A DNA stretch of 64,000 nt from a virus. A program made the position numbers and the translations under genes. This document shows, piece after piece, positions 15,553-25,195 of this stretch (its first letter is position 1; every line of letters begins with the position of its first letter). The stretch is taken from positions 62,001-126,000 of the IMG/VR virus record IMGVR_UViG_3300042914_004291, one strand, 5' to 3'. Under the pieces are notes generated by a model. It searched no databases. It was not told the origin of the DNA and saw only the letters and a program-made list of their open reading frames with translations.

Positions 15553-18500
15553 TCATTGAACAAAGTTGTCTCTGTTGCTCACAACGAAATCCAACGACAC
15601 GAACTCGATAGCAGTTGTTGGAACCACAAAGATCTTGCCTTTGAGGGTTTTGTTGTCCAGGTCTGCCTGTGTTGTGGTAGAAGTATCAATGCTGATCTTG
15701 TATTTCTCGACACCGCCAGCAGCCTGATAGCGCTGGAGGATTGGCTGCACTGCTTGATTGAACGCCGTCAGTGTTGCTTCGCGGGCTGGTTCAAAGATAA
15801 ACCTTGAGGCAACTTTGCGAATGTCTCTGCGGATAGCAATCATCAGTCTGCGCACATTGACTCTGTTGAGTAGGCTCTCAGAGTTCAGAAGTGTTTTTTG
15901 ACCCCAGATCACAGAACCAACGCCCGGTTTCGAAAGCATTGGGTTGATCCTTGCGACGTAGAGCGTGTCTGCGTTGGCTTGGTTCAAACTTGTTGCGAAA
16001 CTGGAAACGTTGGCGAGTGTGCCTCTGTTATAACCAGCAGGAGCATTGAATGGCTGACCAACAAAATCGTTCTTAGCATATGCACCAAGTGCTGCTACAG
16101 ATGCGGGCATCTTCTCGTACACAGTGCCATTGCTGACTCTGATGTTTACATCTGGGAAATACGTGGCAGCAAAGCTGCTGTTAACTCCGCGAGTCACGAA
16201 ATTCTGTGCTGTTTGGTTGACGCTGATATTTGTGTATGAACCTGTCAGGTTGTTACCAAGAGTGTCATATTGCTCAGTATCCATGATGTAGAAACAATCA
16301 AAACGATCATTCTCAGCAACGTTGATGGCAGAGTCGGTGACATATGGAACCCGAACCCCTGGTATTGTCATGAGTTGCACATCCAGGTCGTTGACATCAG
16401 AAACAAGATTCAAAGCTTTCATATAGCTCTGGACGGTTGGCCCGCTGGTCAGACCGCGCGTTGTTTGCGTGATCTCTTGGCTCACAGCAGCATTTGTCAA
16501 AAAGGCTTGGTCGCGGTTGAACATGTTCACGCCATCCCAGCCTCTCTCAACAAAGAAACTGAATTTTGCCAACGCTTGAACAGAAGCATTTCCGTTCAAG
16601 TCATCTACGGTCAGCGCTCTTGTTTTTGTTGCTTCGACCGCTGGGATAGATCCGGAACGAACATAGGCCCAGTTGAGGAGGTTTGCTGTGCTTGTCGATG
16701 GCAAACCATTGCTTCCCGTAACAACTTTCACTTTCTCAAGCGAGAACATGTTGTAGTTGAAACGGTCACTGTCTAGAATCCAAGATGCAGTTGTCACAGC
16801 TTGGCCAACGCTATCAAACACGGCGAACTGAACATTGGTCGAATCTGGGTCACTTGGGTAGAACCTAGCAAAGCTAGCAATGCTTGGGTTCAACTGAGCG
16901 CTGCTGTTTGGCTCGGTCGGAGAAACTTGCTTTTGGAACTGAACACCCCAGAATATGTTTGTGTCGACGCCAGATGATGCTGTTGATTTTTTGATGTTTG
17001 CACGCATCGGCACAGGAGGCTGAACGCACTTGTAGAGTGGGAACTCGCCGGTTGTCGCAGTGTTGAAATATGGGAATGCTGGGCGAAGGAGATCTCCTTG
17101 ACGAACATTGTAAAGGCTGCTTGAACCGGCAGTCACAAGATGCTGTGGCCCTCTGAAACCAAATGGGATTGCAGTGTTCGAGACATCGCCACTGGCAACA
17201 TCATCAGATATTTCAACGCGAACATATCGCGAAACGTTTGCATAGTCTCCAAAAGACAAGATCTTTTGTTCTGCTTCCGGTGCTTCGAAGTTGAACTGTT
17301 GATAAGCAGTGCCAATCTTTCTTGCAATATAGTTTGGACTGTCCGGATTCAGGTTACAGTTCGTGAACGGCTCCAAGATCTTCATGCTCTGATCAGTGTC
17401 AGAGAAGCTACGAACAAGCACGTCGAAAGAACCAAATGGCTGTGTTTCCGTAGCAGGCTGGATGTTCATGATAGAGATCTTGAACAGCTCATTGCCGCTA
17501 GAACCATCTGTGAGTGCATGAAACCTGAACAGGTTTACATAGTCCCCACCAAAGTTCTGGGAGATCACCCATGGTGAGAACGCAGTCTTGAATGCATAAC
17601 GGAAGTTCTCATAGTTTGGCGTCACAGTTGAATCGACACTCGAAGTGTGGATTCCTCTAGAGCCGGAGCTTGGTGTCAAGAATGCAATGTTTTCAAGACC
17701 TGCCCCGAAAGCTGATCCAGAAGCAGCAACAACCACGCCAGAACCGGTTGGTACCGCGAATGCACTTGGTACGTCAAACCTAGACCAAAGCAAGTGGCCT
17801 GCCTGTTGCATCTTCAGTGGATCGGTGTTGAAGACGTTCGCAAAATAATTTCCAGCCAAAGGATCAAACGAAGCTGTTATGACATTTGGATATTCAGAGT
17901 CAGTGCCTTTGTGACCATTCAGAAGCATCACAAAACTCTGAGCGCCAGCATTGAGATTGATAGAACCGGTGAAACATCCGGAGAAAACCAACTCAGTTGG
18001 AACAAACGTGGAATCGGGCGGCTCGCATACCTGTGCAGCAGACGAAAGACGCAAAATGACACCAGATGGCGCCATCAGAACTCCACGAACAATTGGTGTC
18101 GATGCAGTTGATGTTTGAAGCCCAGCTTCAGACAAGGTAGTCGATCCGGCAGACTCACTCATGAAACAACCTAGGACATAGGTGCTGCCAGTTACACTGT
18201 TTGCATTTGCATATGGGTTGTTGCCAAGAGCGCCACCTGAAGCTTCAACCGGCTGCTGAGCTCCAACGACGAACCCTGCGTTTGTTGTTCTACCGTTGCC
18301 ATCAGACGACAAACCGTCACCGACACCAAGAACGCGAATATGTACGAGTGGAACAGTTGTGTTTGCAAACCACTCACGTGCAGACAGATATCCCAGCGGA
18401 GTATTGACATTGTCTTTACCGAAAGTAGAAACAAAGTCAGGTTCCGATGTGACCTGTGTTGGTACGAATGCTGGTCCTTTCACAGTTGGAGCAATGACAA

Positions 18501-18588
18501 CAGGTGGTGTGCCTGCGGGATTACGCACCACTGGAGCGCTTAGGTCTGTTTCTGTGGCGTTAACGCCTGGGCTTTGAAATATTGCCAT
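15553..18588 (-). CDS. Tail sheath protein, copy 2 (giant)
   Basis: A 1011-residue contractile tail sheath subunit. The N-terminus carries the sheath signature (SPGVNATETDLS, GPAFVPTQVTS). The C-terminal 150 residues carry the conserved sheath domain (TLLNSESLLNRVNVRRLMI, then IEFVSLDFVV). T4 gp18 has 659 residues, so about 350 extra residues form surface insertions in the middle. It is homologous to the adjacent 1030-residue protein along the whole length, showing an old duplication. Forms a transcription unit with the tube gene. Confidence 0.88.
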   Translation of the reverse strand: MAIFQSPGVNATETDLSAPVVRNPAGTPPVVIAPTVKGPAFVPTQVTSEPDFVSTFGKDNVNTPLGYLSAREWFANTTVPLVHIRVLGVGDGLSSDGNGRTTNAGFVVGAQQPVEASGGALGNNPYANANSVTGSTYVLGCFMSESAGSTTLSEAGLQTSTASTPIVRGVLMAPSGVILRLSSAAQVCEPPDSTFVPTELVFSGCFTGSINLNAGAQSFVMLLNGHKGTDSEYPNVITASFDPLAGNYFANVFNTDPLKMQQAGHLLWSRFDVPSAFAVPTGSGVVVAASGSAFGAGLENIAFLTPSSGSRGIHTSSVDSTVTPNYENFRYAFKTAFSPWVISQNFGGDYVNLFRFHALTDGSSGNELFKISIMNIQPATETQPFGSFDVLVRSFSDTDQSMKILEPFTNCNLNPDSPNYIARKIGTAYQQFNFEAPEAEQKILSFGDYANVSRYVRVEISDDVASGDVSNTAIPFGFRGPQHLVTAGSSSLYNVRQGDLLRPAFPYFNTATTGEFPLYKCVQPPVPMRANIKKSTASSGVDTNIFWGVQFQKQVSPTEPNSSAQLNPSIASFARFYPSDPDSTNVQFAVFDSVGQAVTTASWILDSDRFNYNMFSLEKVKVVTGSNGLPSTSTANLLNWAYVRSGSIPAVEATKTRALTVDDLNGNASVQALAKFSFFVERGWDGVNMFNRDQAFLTNAAVSQEITQTTRGLTSGPTVQSYMKALNLVSDVNDLDVQLMTIPGVRVPYVTDSAINVAENDRFDCFYIMDTEQYDTLGNNLTGSYTNISVNQTAQNFVTRGVNSSFAATYFPDVNIRVSNGTVYEKMPASVAALGAYAKNDFVGQPFNAPAGYNRGTLANVSSFATSLNQANADTLYVARINPMLSKPGVGSVIWGQKTLLNSESLLNRVNVRRLMIAIRRDIRKVASRFIFEPAREATLTAFNQAVQPILQRYQAAGGVEKYKISIDTSTTTQADLDNKTLKGKIFVVPTTAIEFVSLDFVVSNRDNFVQ

Positions 18589-18654
18589 GTCTTTTTACCG
18601 TTTAATTGACGATAAGTAGACATGGCCAAAGGGATCAGTGGGGAAAAGTAATTG

Positions 18655-21600
18655 TCACTCGAATGACACGCCTGATGGCGTGATGACGAAGTCCATGAGG
18701 ATGTATTCAACGGCACGCGTTGGAATCACTGCGATTCTTGCATTCATCCTGTTCGAACTGATATCGTTCTGTGTGTTGTTCCTTGTGTCACAGATCACAC
18801 TGAACTTCTCAATCCCCTGATTGTTCTGTACTGCTGACAACACCAGAGTAGCCTGATCGATAAACAGTTTTCTTGTTGTTTCGTTGTTTTGTTCAAACAT
18901 CAACCGGTTAGCAATTTCAATGATCTGTCGTTTGATCTCAATCAACATCCTGCGAACGTTGATGCTCGACAGAGCCGAGTTGGTATTTTGCAACAGCGTG
19001 TTCTGTGAGAAGAACACATAGTTCGTGCCGGGGAACTTGGTGATCGGGTTGATGTGTGCATCATACAGACGGTCGCGGTCTGCCTGGTTAACCTTCACAG
19101 CAGTTTGTTTGACGAATGCAAGAGAACCGCGATCAAACCCGGCTGGGGCAAACCATGGGAACTTGTTTCTGTCATTATAGGAAAACGCACTAAAAGCGGC
19201 AACGCTTCCTGGAACCGATAGGCGACGTGCTGTGACGCTGTCTTCAATTGTGCAGTTTGGAAAATAGGCCGCGGCATAACTTGTATCAAGCGCCCTAGAA
19301 ATCAATGCGTTTGACGTCTGCACAACAGAAGGCGTACCAGATGATTGACCATCAAAGATTCTACCAGTTGCAGTCCCAGTAGAATCATATTGCGGAATAT
19401 CTTCTGGATAGATTGCAAGGCCGTACGATGCGATTTTCTCCATTGCATAGTTTGTAACCAAAGGATCACGCTGCCCTGGAATAGTGATGATATTGCAGTT
19501 GCTGACCGCGGGATTTGTTGCAACATCTACTGCGGTGCGATATGCAACAACAGCGCTGTTATCTGCACCGACACCAGTCCAGTTAGTACCTGCCGCTGCG
19601 CCCGGTGAATTGTACGCAACGCTTGCCAAACCATCTTGTGTCAAGTTGACTTCAGTGGATGTGGATTGGTCGCTGAAACGTCTGGCCTGTTTGTCAAAGA
19701 TGTTAACACCATCCCAGCCACCAGCCATGAATGCAGTAAACTTAGCAAAGCCGGAAAAGTTGTTGAACTGAACGGCAGAACCGCTGTTTAGAACTGATGC
19801 CAAAGTTATTCTGTTGCCAAAGTTGGTTGCAACGTACGTGTTTGGATTCAATGTAGCATTGCGCAGATAAGCCGTATCTCTCATGTGTGCTGCGGCAGAG
19901 CCGGTGAGGTTCGACAGGGATGTGATTCCAAGTGCAACCTTGGCCAGCGAGAACTTGTTGTTGTTCAGAATATCTGCGGCAGACCCTGTCACGAGAGCAT
20001 CCAGTTTTTCAATTCCTGAAAACTTTGCAAAGTTTTCAACGATCTGGTTTGGTTCAACCACGGCATTTGTGTTCAGGACGTTGTTGTTTCTCTCAAACTT
20101 CACACCCCAGAACAGTCTGCCATCGACAACAGTTTGCACACCAGGAGCTCCTGGAGCACCGCTTGTTGCCAGATCGTTTCTAGTCACCGTGAACCTGAAT
20201 GGAATCGGTGGCACAATAGACCCGGAAAGAGCTGCACCGCCCGGGTTTGTTGAAGCAGAAACGCCTGTTATCCTGGTTTTGTTCAGTGGAATACTGCCAG
20301 TTGTGTCGTTCAATGCACTGTTTGTCAAGAGCACGTTGTAGCCTCTGAAACCAAATGGAAGTGCTTTTGCAGGAACTTCCATGGCGTCAAGTTTTGCTGC
20401 ACATTCGATTCGAATATATTTCGATCGGTTCTTGTACTTGCCAGTCAGAACAATATTCTTGTCTGATGCGTCCTCAGCGTCGAAGTTGAAAGACACGGCC
20501 ATGTCACCGATCATCTTTGCGACATAATTTGAGCTTCTAGGATCAAGCGACAGATTGCCAAACGTTTCTAGAATCTGCGGGTTGGTATCTGTATCGTTGA
20601 ATGCTCTCACAAGAAGAGTGAACGTTCCGTGCTCGGTGTTAGGATCCGTGCTAGCCCGAAGGTCAGAGATACTGACCTTGACTTTGTTGTTTGCATACTC
20701 GCCATCGTCTCGTGAGTAGACTCTGAAAAGATCATATTCCACACTGCCAAAAGGCTGTGAAATAAACCATGGTGTTTTTGGCGTAGTATACCTTGCTTCG
20801 TAAGTTCCAAAAATACTTGACCAATCCATGAGGTTGGCGTCGTTGTTGTATTGCGAACCGGACAAAACTGCGACAGTCGCAACGGTGGCGCTAGAGCTCA
20901 GCGCTGCGACCTCAGCGTCAACAGGAAAGTGCATCCAAAGCATATGCTTTTTCTCTGCAAAACTATCAGGATTCGTGTTCAGGACTTTTGCGACATAAAA
21001 ATCTGAGCTTGGGTTCAAGCTAGCAGTCAAAATTCGGAGCCCTGGATATCCATCATCACTAGCAAAACTGGCACCTGCCGATGAGGAAATGATGATCTTG
21101 AAACAATCAACGAGTAATCCTTCTGTTCCAACACGTGCCGCTTCATAGTTGTTAGTTCCGGCCGCAAAGGTGGTTGGGTCGTAAGAAACAGCGGTTGATC
21201 CACTCATAACCATGAAACGTGCATCGGTTGTGGAAAACAGAACAGCTCGTAGAAGGTTTGGATCTGTTGAGACACTGTTGTTGTTAGTGAATTCTGGGAA
21301 ACCAAACGCTTCGTCGGTTGAAACGGTGTGTTTTCCTACCAGGAACTGCGCAACGCCTGGGCGGGCGCCGCTAACAAACGGCGTCCCATCGTAGATCACA
21401 GACATCCCAGCGTTTGTCACAATGCCGGTAAGATTTGTCATCTCAATGTCAGAAGAACTTGAGTTGGCGCCGCAGCCGAGCACCCTGACAAAGTTTAGTG
21501 ATGCTAGCTCGTTTTCTTTTGCGGCAAAATATTTCTCGACCGCATATCCGCTAGGCAGCGCAGGATCTAGATCGCCAAACGCGTTCTTGAAATCATCGAT

Positions 21601-21747
21601 GCCGCCAACAGTCACCGGCACGAAAGCTGGACCTCGTTTTGCAGCACCAATCACGGTAGCTGGGATACCGCCGACAAGAGCTTCGCGCTCAGTTAGATCG
21701 AATTCCTGGTCGAAATACCCAGGAGCTTTGAATGTCATATTACCCAT
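18655..21747 (-). CDS. Tail sheath protein, copy 1 (giant)
   Basis: A 1030-residue sheath paralog of the next gene. N-terminal MTFKAPGYFDQEFDLTERE, GPAFVPVTVGG and FVRVLGCG align with the partner's SPGVNATETDL, GPAFVPTQV and IRVLGVG. The C-terminal domain (TLLQNTNSALSSINVRRMLI, then RAVEYILMDFVI) also aligns. Both copies look intact. They may form mixed or zoned sheath rings, or serve distinct tail regions. The leader contains a GC-rich inverted repeat; AAGGA lies 12 nt before the ATG. Confidence 0.88.
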   Translation of the reverse strand: MGNMTFKAPGYFDQEFDLTEREALVGGIPATVIGAAKRGPAFVPVTVGGIDDFKNAFGDLDPALPSGYAVEKYFAAKENELASLNFVRVLGCGANSSSSDIEMTNLTGIVTNAGMSVIYDGTPFVSGARPGVAQFLVGKHTVSTDEAFGFPEFTNNNSVSTDPNLLRAVLFSTTDARFMVMSGSTAVSYDPTTFAAGTNNYEAARVGTEGLLVDCFKIIISSSAGASFASDDGYPGLRILTASLNPSSDFYVAKVLNTNPDSFAEKKHMLWMHFPVDAEVAALSSSATVATVAVLSGSQYNNDANLMDWSSIFGTYEARYTTPKTPWFISQPFGSVEYDLFRVYSRDDGEYANNKVKVSISDLRASTDPNTEHGTFTLLVRAFNDTDTNPQILETFGNLSLDPRSSNYVAKMIGDMAVSFNFDAEDASDKNIVLTGKYKNRSKYIRIECAAKLDAMEVPAKALPFGFRGYNVLLTNSALNDTTGSIPLNKTRITGVSASTNPGGAALSGSIVPPIPFRFTVTRNDLATSGAPGAPGVQTVVDGRLFWGVKFERNNNVLNTNAVVEPNQIVENFAKFSGIEKLDALVTGSAADILNNNKFSLAKVALGITSLSNLTGSAAAHMRDTAYLRNATLNPNTYVATNFGNRITLASVLNSGSAVQFNNFSGFAKFTAFMAGGWDGVNIFDKQARRFSDQSTSTEVNLTQDGLASVAYNSPGAAAGTNWTGVGADNSAVVAYRTAVDVATNPAVSNCNIITIPGQRDPLVTNYAMEKIASYGLAIYPEDIPQYDSTGTATGRIFDGQSSGTPSVVQTSNALISRALDTSYAAAYFPNCTIEDSVTARRLSVPGSVAAFSAFSYNDRNKFPWFAPAGFDRGSLAFVKQTAVKVNQADRDRLYDAHINPITKFPGTNYVFFSQNTLLQNTNSALSSINVRRMLIEIKRQIIEIANRLMFEQNNETTRKLFIDQATLVLSAVQNNQGIEKFSVICDTRNNTQNDISSNRMNARIAVIPTRAVEYILMDFVITPSGVSFE

Positions 21748-21804
21748 GTTTTACACTGTTCCTTATTTACTTTTCAGTCTCTAAGTATGGAACAGAGTAT
21801 GGGA

Positions 21805-21839
21805 ATCCGGCATGCCGCCCAACAAGCTTAAGGCCGGAT
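21805..21839. repeat. GC-rich inverted repeat between tail-completion and sheath genes
   Basis: Arms ATCCGGC (21805-21811) and GCCGGAT (21833-21839) flank a 21 nt loop, and the left arm sits in a 10 bp palindrome CGGCATGCCG. It lies in a 111 bp gap. No T-run follows on the minus strand, so it is not an obvious terminator; processing site or attenuator are options. Confidence 0.4.
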
Positions 21840-21858
21840 AATTAGTTAGACGATCTGT

Positions 21859-23151
21859 TTACTGACGTCTTCTCTTGTTTTTGCTGCCATCGATGAAGAA
21901 GTCATTCAGCGTTTGTAAATCAGACGCTGTGTACACGGTTTCACCATGTTTCTGTGTTCGATTCATCTCCTTAACAAATCTGCCATTCTTCTTGAAGAGG
22001 AATTGTTGGTTCAGTGTTTTTGTGGATTGATCATTCAGTGGTGTCTCTTCGACATCTTGCGAAAGAGAGAACTTAGTCATCTGATCCTCTTTGGTCATGT
22101 CATACAAAGATGAGTCACGTTCTGACTTGATTCCTTCAGTGCCGCCAACCATCGATGTTTCAAAAACCACAGAAGGATTTGAGATATACCGTTTGATTGC
22201 AGTCTTCTGGCCTGGGCCAGTAGGAGCGACAAGCAGACCTCTGACTGTCATCGTGAAAACGTTTCTGACAATTCTTTCCTCGTCTGTCATGTCATCAGAG
22301 TTGTTGCCCGAAGATATCTCGGAATCCAACACAGCATTGAACCAATAACCTTTAGAGCTCTTGAGATAGAAACTCTTCCCGGGTGCTAGCTGCGATGCCA
22401 GCGTTGCTTCAATCAGGTAGTTCATGTGCATCTCCTCTGTCGTCCAGTACACGATCTCATACTTCGCATCAAACGACTGTGGAAATGGAATCTTGATGAT
22501 CTCATAGATGTGATCGCCCGGATTTAATCCACTAGCCAGCAGCATGCCCTGGCGTATCGCAGGATTGCTCGCTAGGTTGTTTTTATTTGCCCTGTAAGTG
22601 TCTGGTTGGGTAGTCGGAAGGTTTTGCAGCCCAAGTGGATTTAATAAAGCCTGGAGGGCGTTGTCGTCGATCTCTGCATAAGGCCGTTTGATTGTCATCT
22701 CTCCGAGGAATGTGGCTTGCGACTCTTGAGTCAAACCGGTCCTTCTGACAGAAATGGCTGGGAGGATCAGAACGCCGTTCCTGTCTCTGAACGGTTTCAG
22801 CTTCTTGGCGACAGCGAACCTCTCACCACCAGCAAACTTGACGAATGGTTTTGGTAGCGCGAACTGTCTTTGAGATCCTTGCGCAGATGAGAAATTTCTG
22901 AACCCTATTGTCTGATCGAACAACTCAACGACTGCAATGTCGACATCTTCAATTCCACATGATGGAATCCAGAATGATCCGGTAGAACCAATTATGTTAT
23001 CTAGCCCGGTATCATCATTGGCCAGAGCATAGCCTGTTGGAATCTGCTCAACATAGCCACCAAGCCTAGGAACATTTTGTCTTACGACGTTTCCAGGAGG
23101 TGATAGCGGCAGTTTGTTGTCGTCGTTTGCACCATTGAAACTATCAGTCAT
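21859..23151 (-). CDS. Probable tail terminator / sheath stabiliser (gp15-like)
   Basis: A 430-residue protein in the position of T4 gp15, between the neck proteins and the sheath. It contains FWIPSCGIEDVDIAVVELFD near 55-75 and FPQSFDAKYEIVYWTTEEMH near 245, resembling the region where gp15-type proteins define the tail-end ring. It is larger than T4 gp15 (272), with Lys/Arg-rich ends (KNKRRRQ). Assignment rests mainly on gene order, less on sequence. Overlaps the preceding gene by 8 bp. Confidence 0.55.
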   Translation of the reverse strand: MTDSFNGANDDNKLPLSPPGNVVRQNVPRLGGYVEQIPTGYALANDDTGLDNIIGSTGSFWIPSCGIEDVDIAVVELFDQTIGFRNFSSAQGSQRQFALPKPFVKFAGGERFAVAKKLKPFRDRNGVLILPAISVRRTGLTQESQATFLGEMTIKRPYAEIDDNALQALLNPLGLQNLPTTQPDTYRANKNNLASNPAIRQGMLLASGLNPGDHIYEIIKIPFPQSFDAKYEIVYWTTEEMHMNYLIEATLASQLAPGKSFYLKSSKGYWFNAVLDSEISSGNNSDDMTDEERIVRNVFTMTVRGLLVAPTGPGQKTAIKRYISNPSVVFETSMVGGTEGIKSERDSSLYDMTKEDQMTKFSLSQDVEETPLNDQSTKTLNQQFLFKKNGRFVKEMNRTQKHGETVYTASDLQTLNDFFIDGSKNKRRRQ

Positions 23152-23860
23152 AGATTCCTGCCTTCGCTGGTGGAGGGTTGTTCACAAACGTCGTAACCTT
23201 TTCGTTTGGATTAGCAGCATTTTCGTCAGGCGCTACTTTCCTAGGCCCAGTACCCAAAGCAATGTCTGCCATGTTCCCACCAAGCCGTTGTCGCATCTCT
23301 CTCACATCCCCAGTCGGCACACCATCCGATGTTTCTGCTAGCCCACGTGTTTGCTCAAATGTCATCTGAGTATCACCAGGGACCAACGGTGTTTTTGGCA
23401 GGTTCTTGATAGTGTTTGGATCAAGCTGGCTAAGTCTTGCAGACTTCGCAGTCAGCTTCCACGCCAGATCGTACTCAGCCATACCAAAGATATTGTTAGT
23501 GTTCACCATGGTCAGGATCTCATACACAGTATCATCAAACATGAACATGTCACCCTCCGATGGTGTGATCTTCTTGTCGTCTAGATCCTTTACCTGAATT
23601 AGAACTTCCAGTTTGCATTCAAGCTGTGGTCCAAATGCCGTGTTCTTAGACACCCACTCAGGCTGACCAACCAAAGCAGGAATCTTGATCGGATTGTCGA
23701 ATATCTTCTCTGGTGCTTCGTCATACACAGGGTGCACAGCACTGTTCAGAGTTGACACCGGGATATAGAGAATAAACTGGCCAGCAGCATCGCTGATAAA
23801 CTCTTTCGTGATGTCGTTGATGAACTGCATCTCTTTCTGACCTATGAACAATCTAGCCAT
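23144..23860 (-). CDS. Neck protein (gp14-like)
   Basis: A 238-residue protein starting MARLFIGQKEMQFINDITKEF after AGAAGGAA. The core (ECKLEVLIQVKDLDDKKITP, then GDMFMFDDTVYEILTM) is a beta-barrel-like segment as in T4 gp14-type head-completion proteins, and the tail from about 160 is polar and flexible. Gene order gp13-gp14-gp15-sheath-tube supports it. Confidence 0.6.
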   Translation of the reverse strand: MARLFIGQKEMQFINDITKEFISDAAGQFILYIPVSTLNSAVHPVYDEAPEKIFDNPIKIPALVGQPEWVSKNTAFGPQLECKLEVLIQVKDLDDKKITPSEGDMFMFDDTVYEILTMVNTNNIFGMAEYDLAWKLTAKSARLSQLDPNTIKNLPKTPLVPGDTQMTFEQTRGLAETSDGVPTGDVREMRQRLGGNMADIALGTGPRKVAPDENAANPNEKVTTFVNNPPPAKAGIYD

Positions 23861-23886
23861 GCTTCGTTCCTTCTATTATTAGCCCG

Positions 23887-25158
23887 TCATCCGACGTAAA
23901 AGACATATTTTGGGGGAATTGGCGTGAAGGATAGCTGTTTCACCATTGACTCTGCCTTGGCAGCATCTTGTTCTGCTAGTTTGTCGTACGTCAAACCATC
24001 CAGAGTCTCTTTCAACGACGTGAGCAGTTTCTCCTGTTGCTCTCTCCCAGCAGAACGAAGATCATCACCGTCCAACTGGAGTTCTGCACCGGGTATTGGA
24101 ATGTTCTTGAACTTGCTTCTCACCTTGCCAAGCAATTCCGTGCTCAAAGCTAGGGTGAATTGCGCAATCCAGTTCCTGCTCCACATGTTCAGGCTGTTGT
24201 AGTTCAAAGGCCCAAACGGCGAATTGAATGGACCATTCACGCCATAGATCTTGTCTTGCTGGAACGTTCCACCCGATCCGGACCCATAGACTTGATATGA
24301 AGATCCAGAGTTAACCAATGAGTTGGCTAGAGTCGGAAATGGAGATGATGAAAACCTCACACGCAACCAAACTCTGTCGTAATAGCCAAGACGCAAGTTG
24401 TTTGGCACTGGATAGATCCGGATTTTGCGGCCAGAGATCTTGTAGGTGTAGTGCGACCTTCTGATCTTCTGAGCCTCCTTGAGCATCGATCCTCTCAGCA
24501 CGTCTTCAAATAATGGAAGGACATAGAACCTAGTGTCTGGAATCCAGCTCTCAACAGGCAAACCAGAAGCAACAAAGTTCGATGCAAGGTTGCTGTTGAA
24601 CATGTACTGCGCTGGTGGCCCATGAAAAACTTCAACAACTTCCATGCCGCCAACAGAGCCGCTTGGCTGCTGAGCCCAGATGCTTGAACCGCTAACGTCT
24701 ACCAAGTCAGTATAGAGGTCATATTCCTGTCTCCCAGTGGTGAGATGGATATAGCCCATGTACGACTGCTCAGACTGACCAAAACCAACGATGCTAGCAT
24801 AAGGTGCAGCAAGCATGTTCAGGAACTCAAGGTTCTGCTGGACATACATGTCGGAGATGTTGATGTTGTTGTTTCCATTGGCATCTAAACTTCCAGTTGG
24901 CATGCCTAGGATCGAAGTCAAGTTTGACTTGTTCTGGTACTCGATCATCTTGCCATTGAACTCGCGAGTAGCATTCTCAAAACAAGCCCAGATCATCTGC
25001 TTAGTGAGCTCAACACCTAAGACGTCTTCCCCAAGCATTCTGAGAACAAATGTGACCATGTTGTCAGCATCGCTCTGAAACAGCGAGTACCGATCATAGA
25101 AACCAAATGGTGTTGGCCGCAAAGTTGTGTTGAAGGTAATCGATGGAGGAGGAGCCAT
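23887..25158 (-). CDS. Neck protein (gp13-like)
   Basis: A 423-residue protein from the ATG at 25158 (MAPPPSITFNTTLRPTPFGF); a longer frame from 25173 is unlikely. The C-terminal block (ELLGKVRSKFKNIPIPGAEL, then GREQQEKLLTSLKETLDGL) matches the conserved end of T4 gp13-type neck proteins, which seal the portal after packaging. The N-terminal half has the alpha-beta pattern seen in the family. Larger than T4 gp13 (309). Preceded by a short perfect inverted repeat. Confidence 0.65.
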   Translation of the reverse strand: MAPPPSITFNTTLRPTPFGFYDRYSLFQSDADNMVTFVLRMLGEDVLGVELTKQMIWACFENATREFNGKMIEYQNKSNLTSILGMPTGSLDANGNNNINISDMYVQQNLEFLNMLAAPYASIVGFGQSEQSYMGYIHLTTGRQEYDLYTDLVDVSGSSIWAQQPSGSVGGMEVVEVFHGPPAQYMFNSNLASNFVASGLPVESWIPDTRFYVLPLFEDVLRGSMLKEAQKIRRSHYTYKISGRKIRIYPVPNNLRLGYYDRVWLRVRFSSSPFPTLANSLVNSGSSYQVYGSGSGGTFQQDKIYGVNGPFNSPFGPLNYNSLNMWSRNWIAQFTLALSTELLGKVRSKFKNIPIPGAELQLDGDDLRSAGREQQEKLLTSLKETLDGLTYDKLAEQDAAKAESMVKQLSFTPIPPKYVFYVG

Positions 25159-25161
25159 GGC

Positions 25162-25178
25162 AGTTAGTAGCACTAACT
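25162..25178. repeat. Perfect 7 bp inverted repeat before the gp13-like gene
   Basis: AGTTAGT and ACTAACT separated by 3 nt, ending 4 nt before the ATG on the minus strand. It contains the TAGTTA element found in many intergenic gaps of the morphogenesis block. Could be a translation-control hairpin or protein-binding site. Confidence 0.45.
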
Positions 25179-25195
25179 ACAGATGGCATAGCAGA

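Noticed and set aside
21805-21839. Terminator before the sheath genes
   Set aside because: The arms are only 7 bp with a 21 nt loop and no T-run on the transcribed strand.
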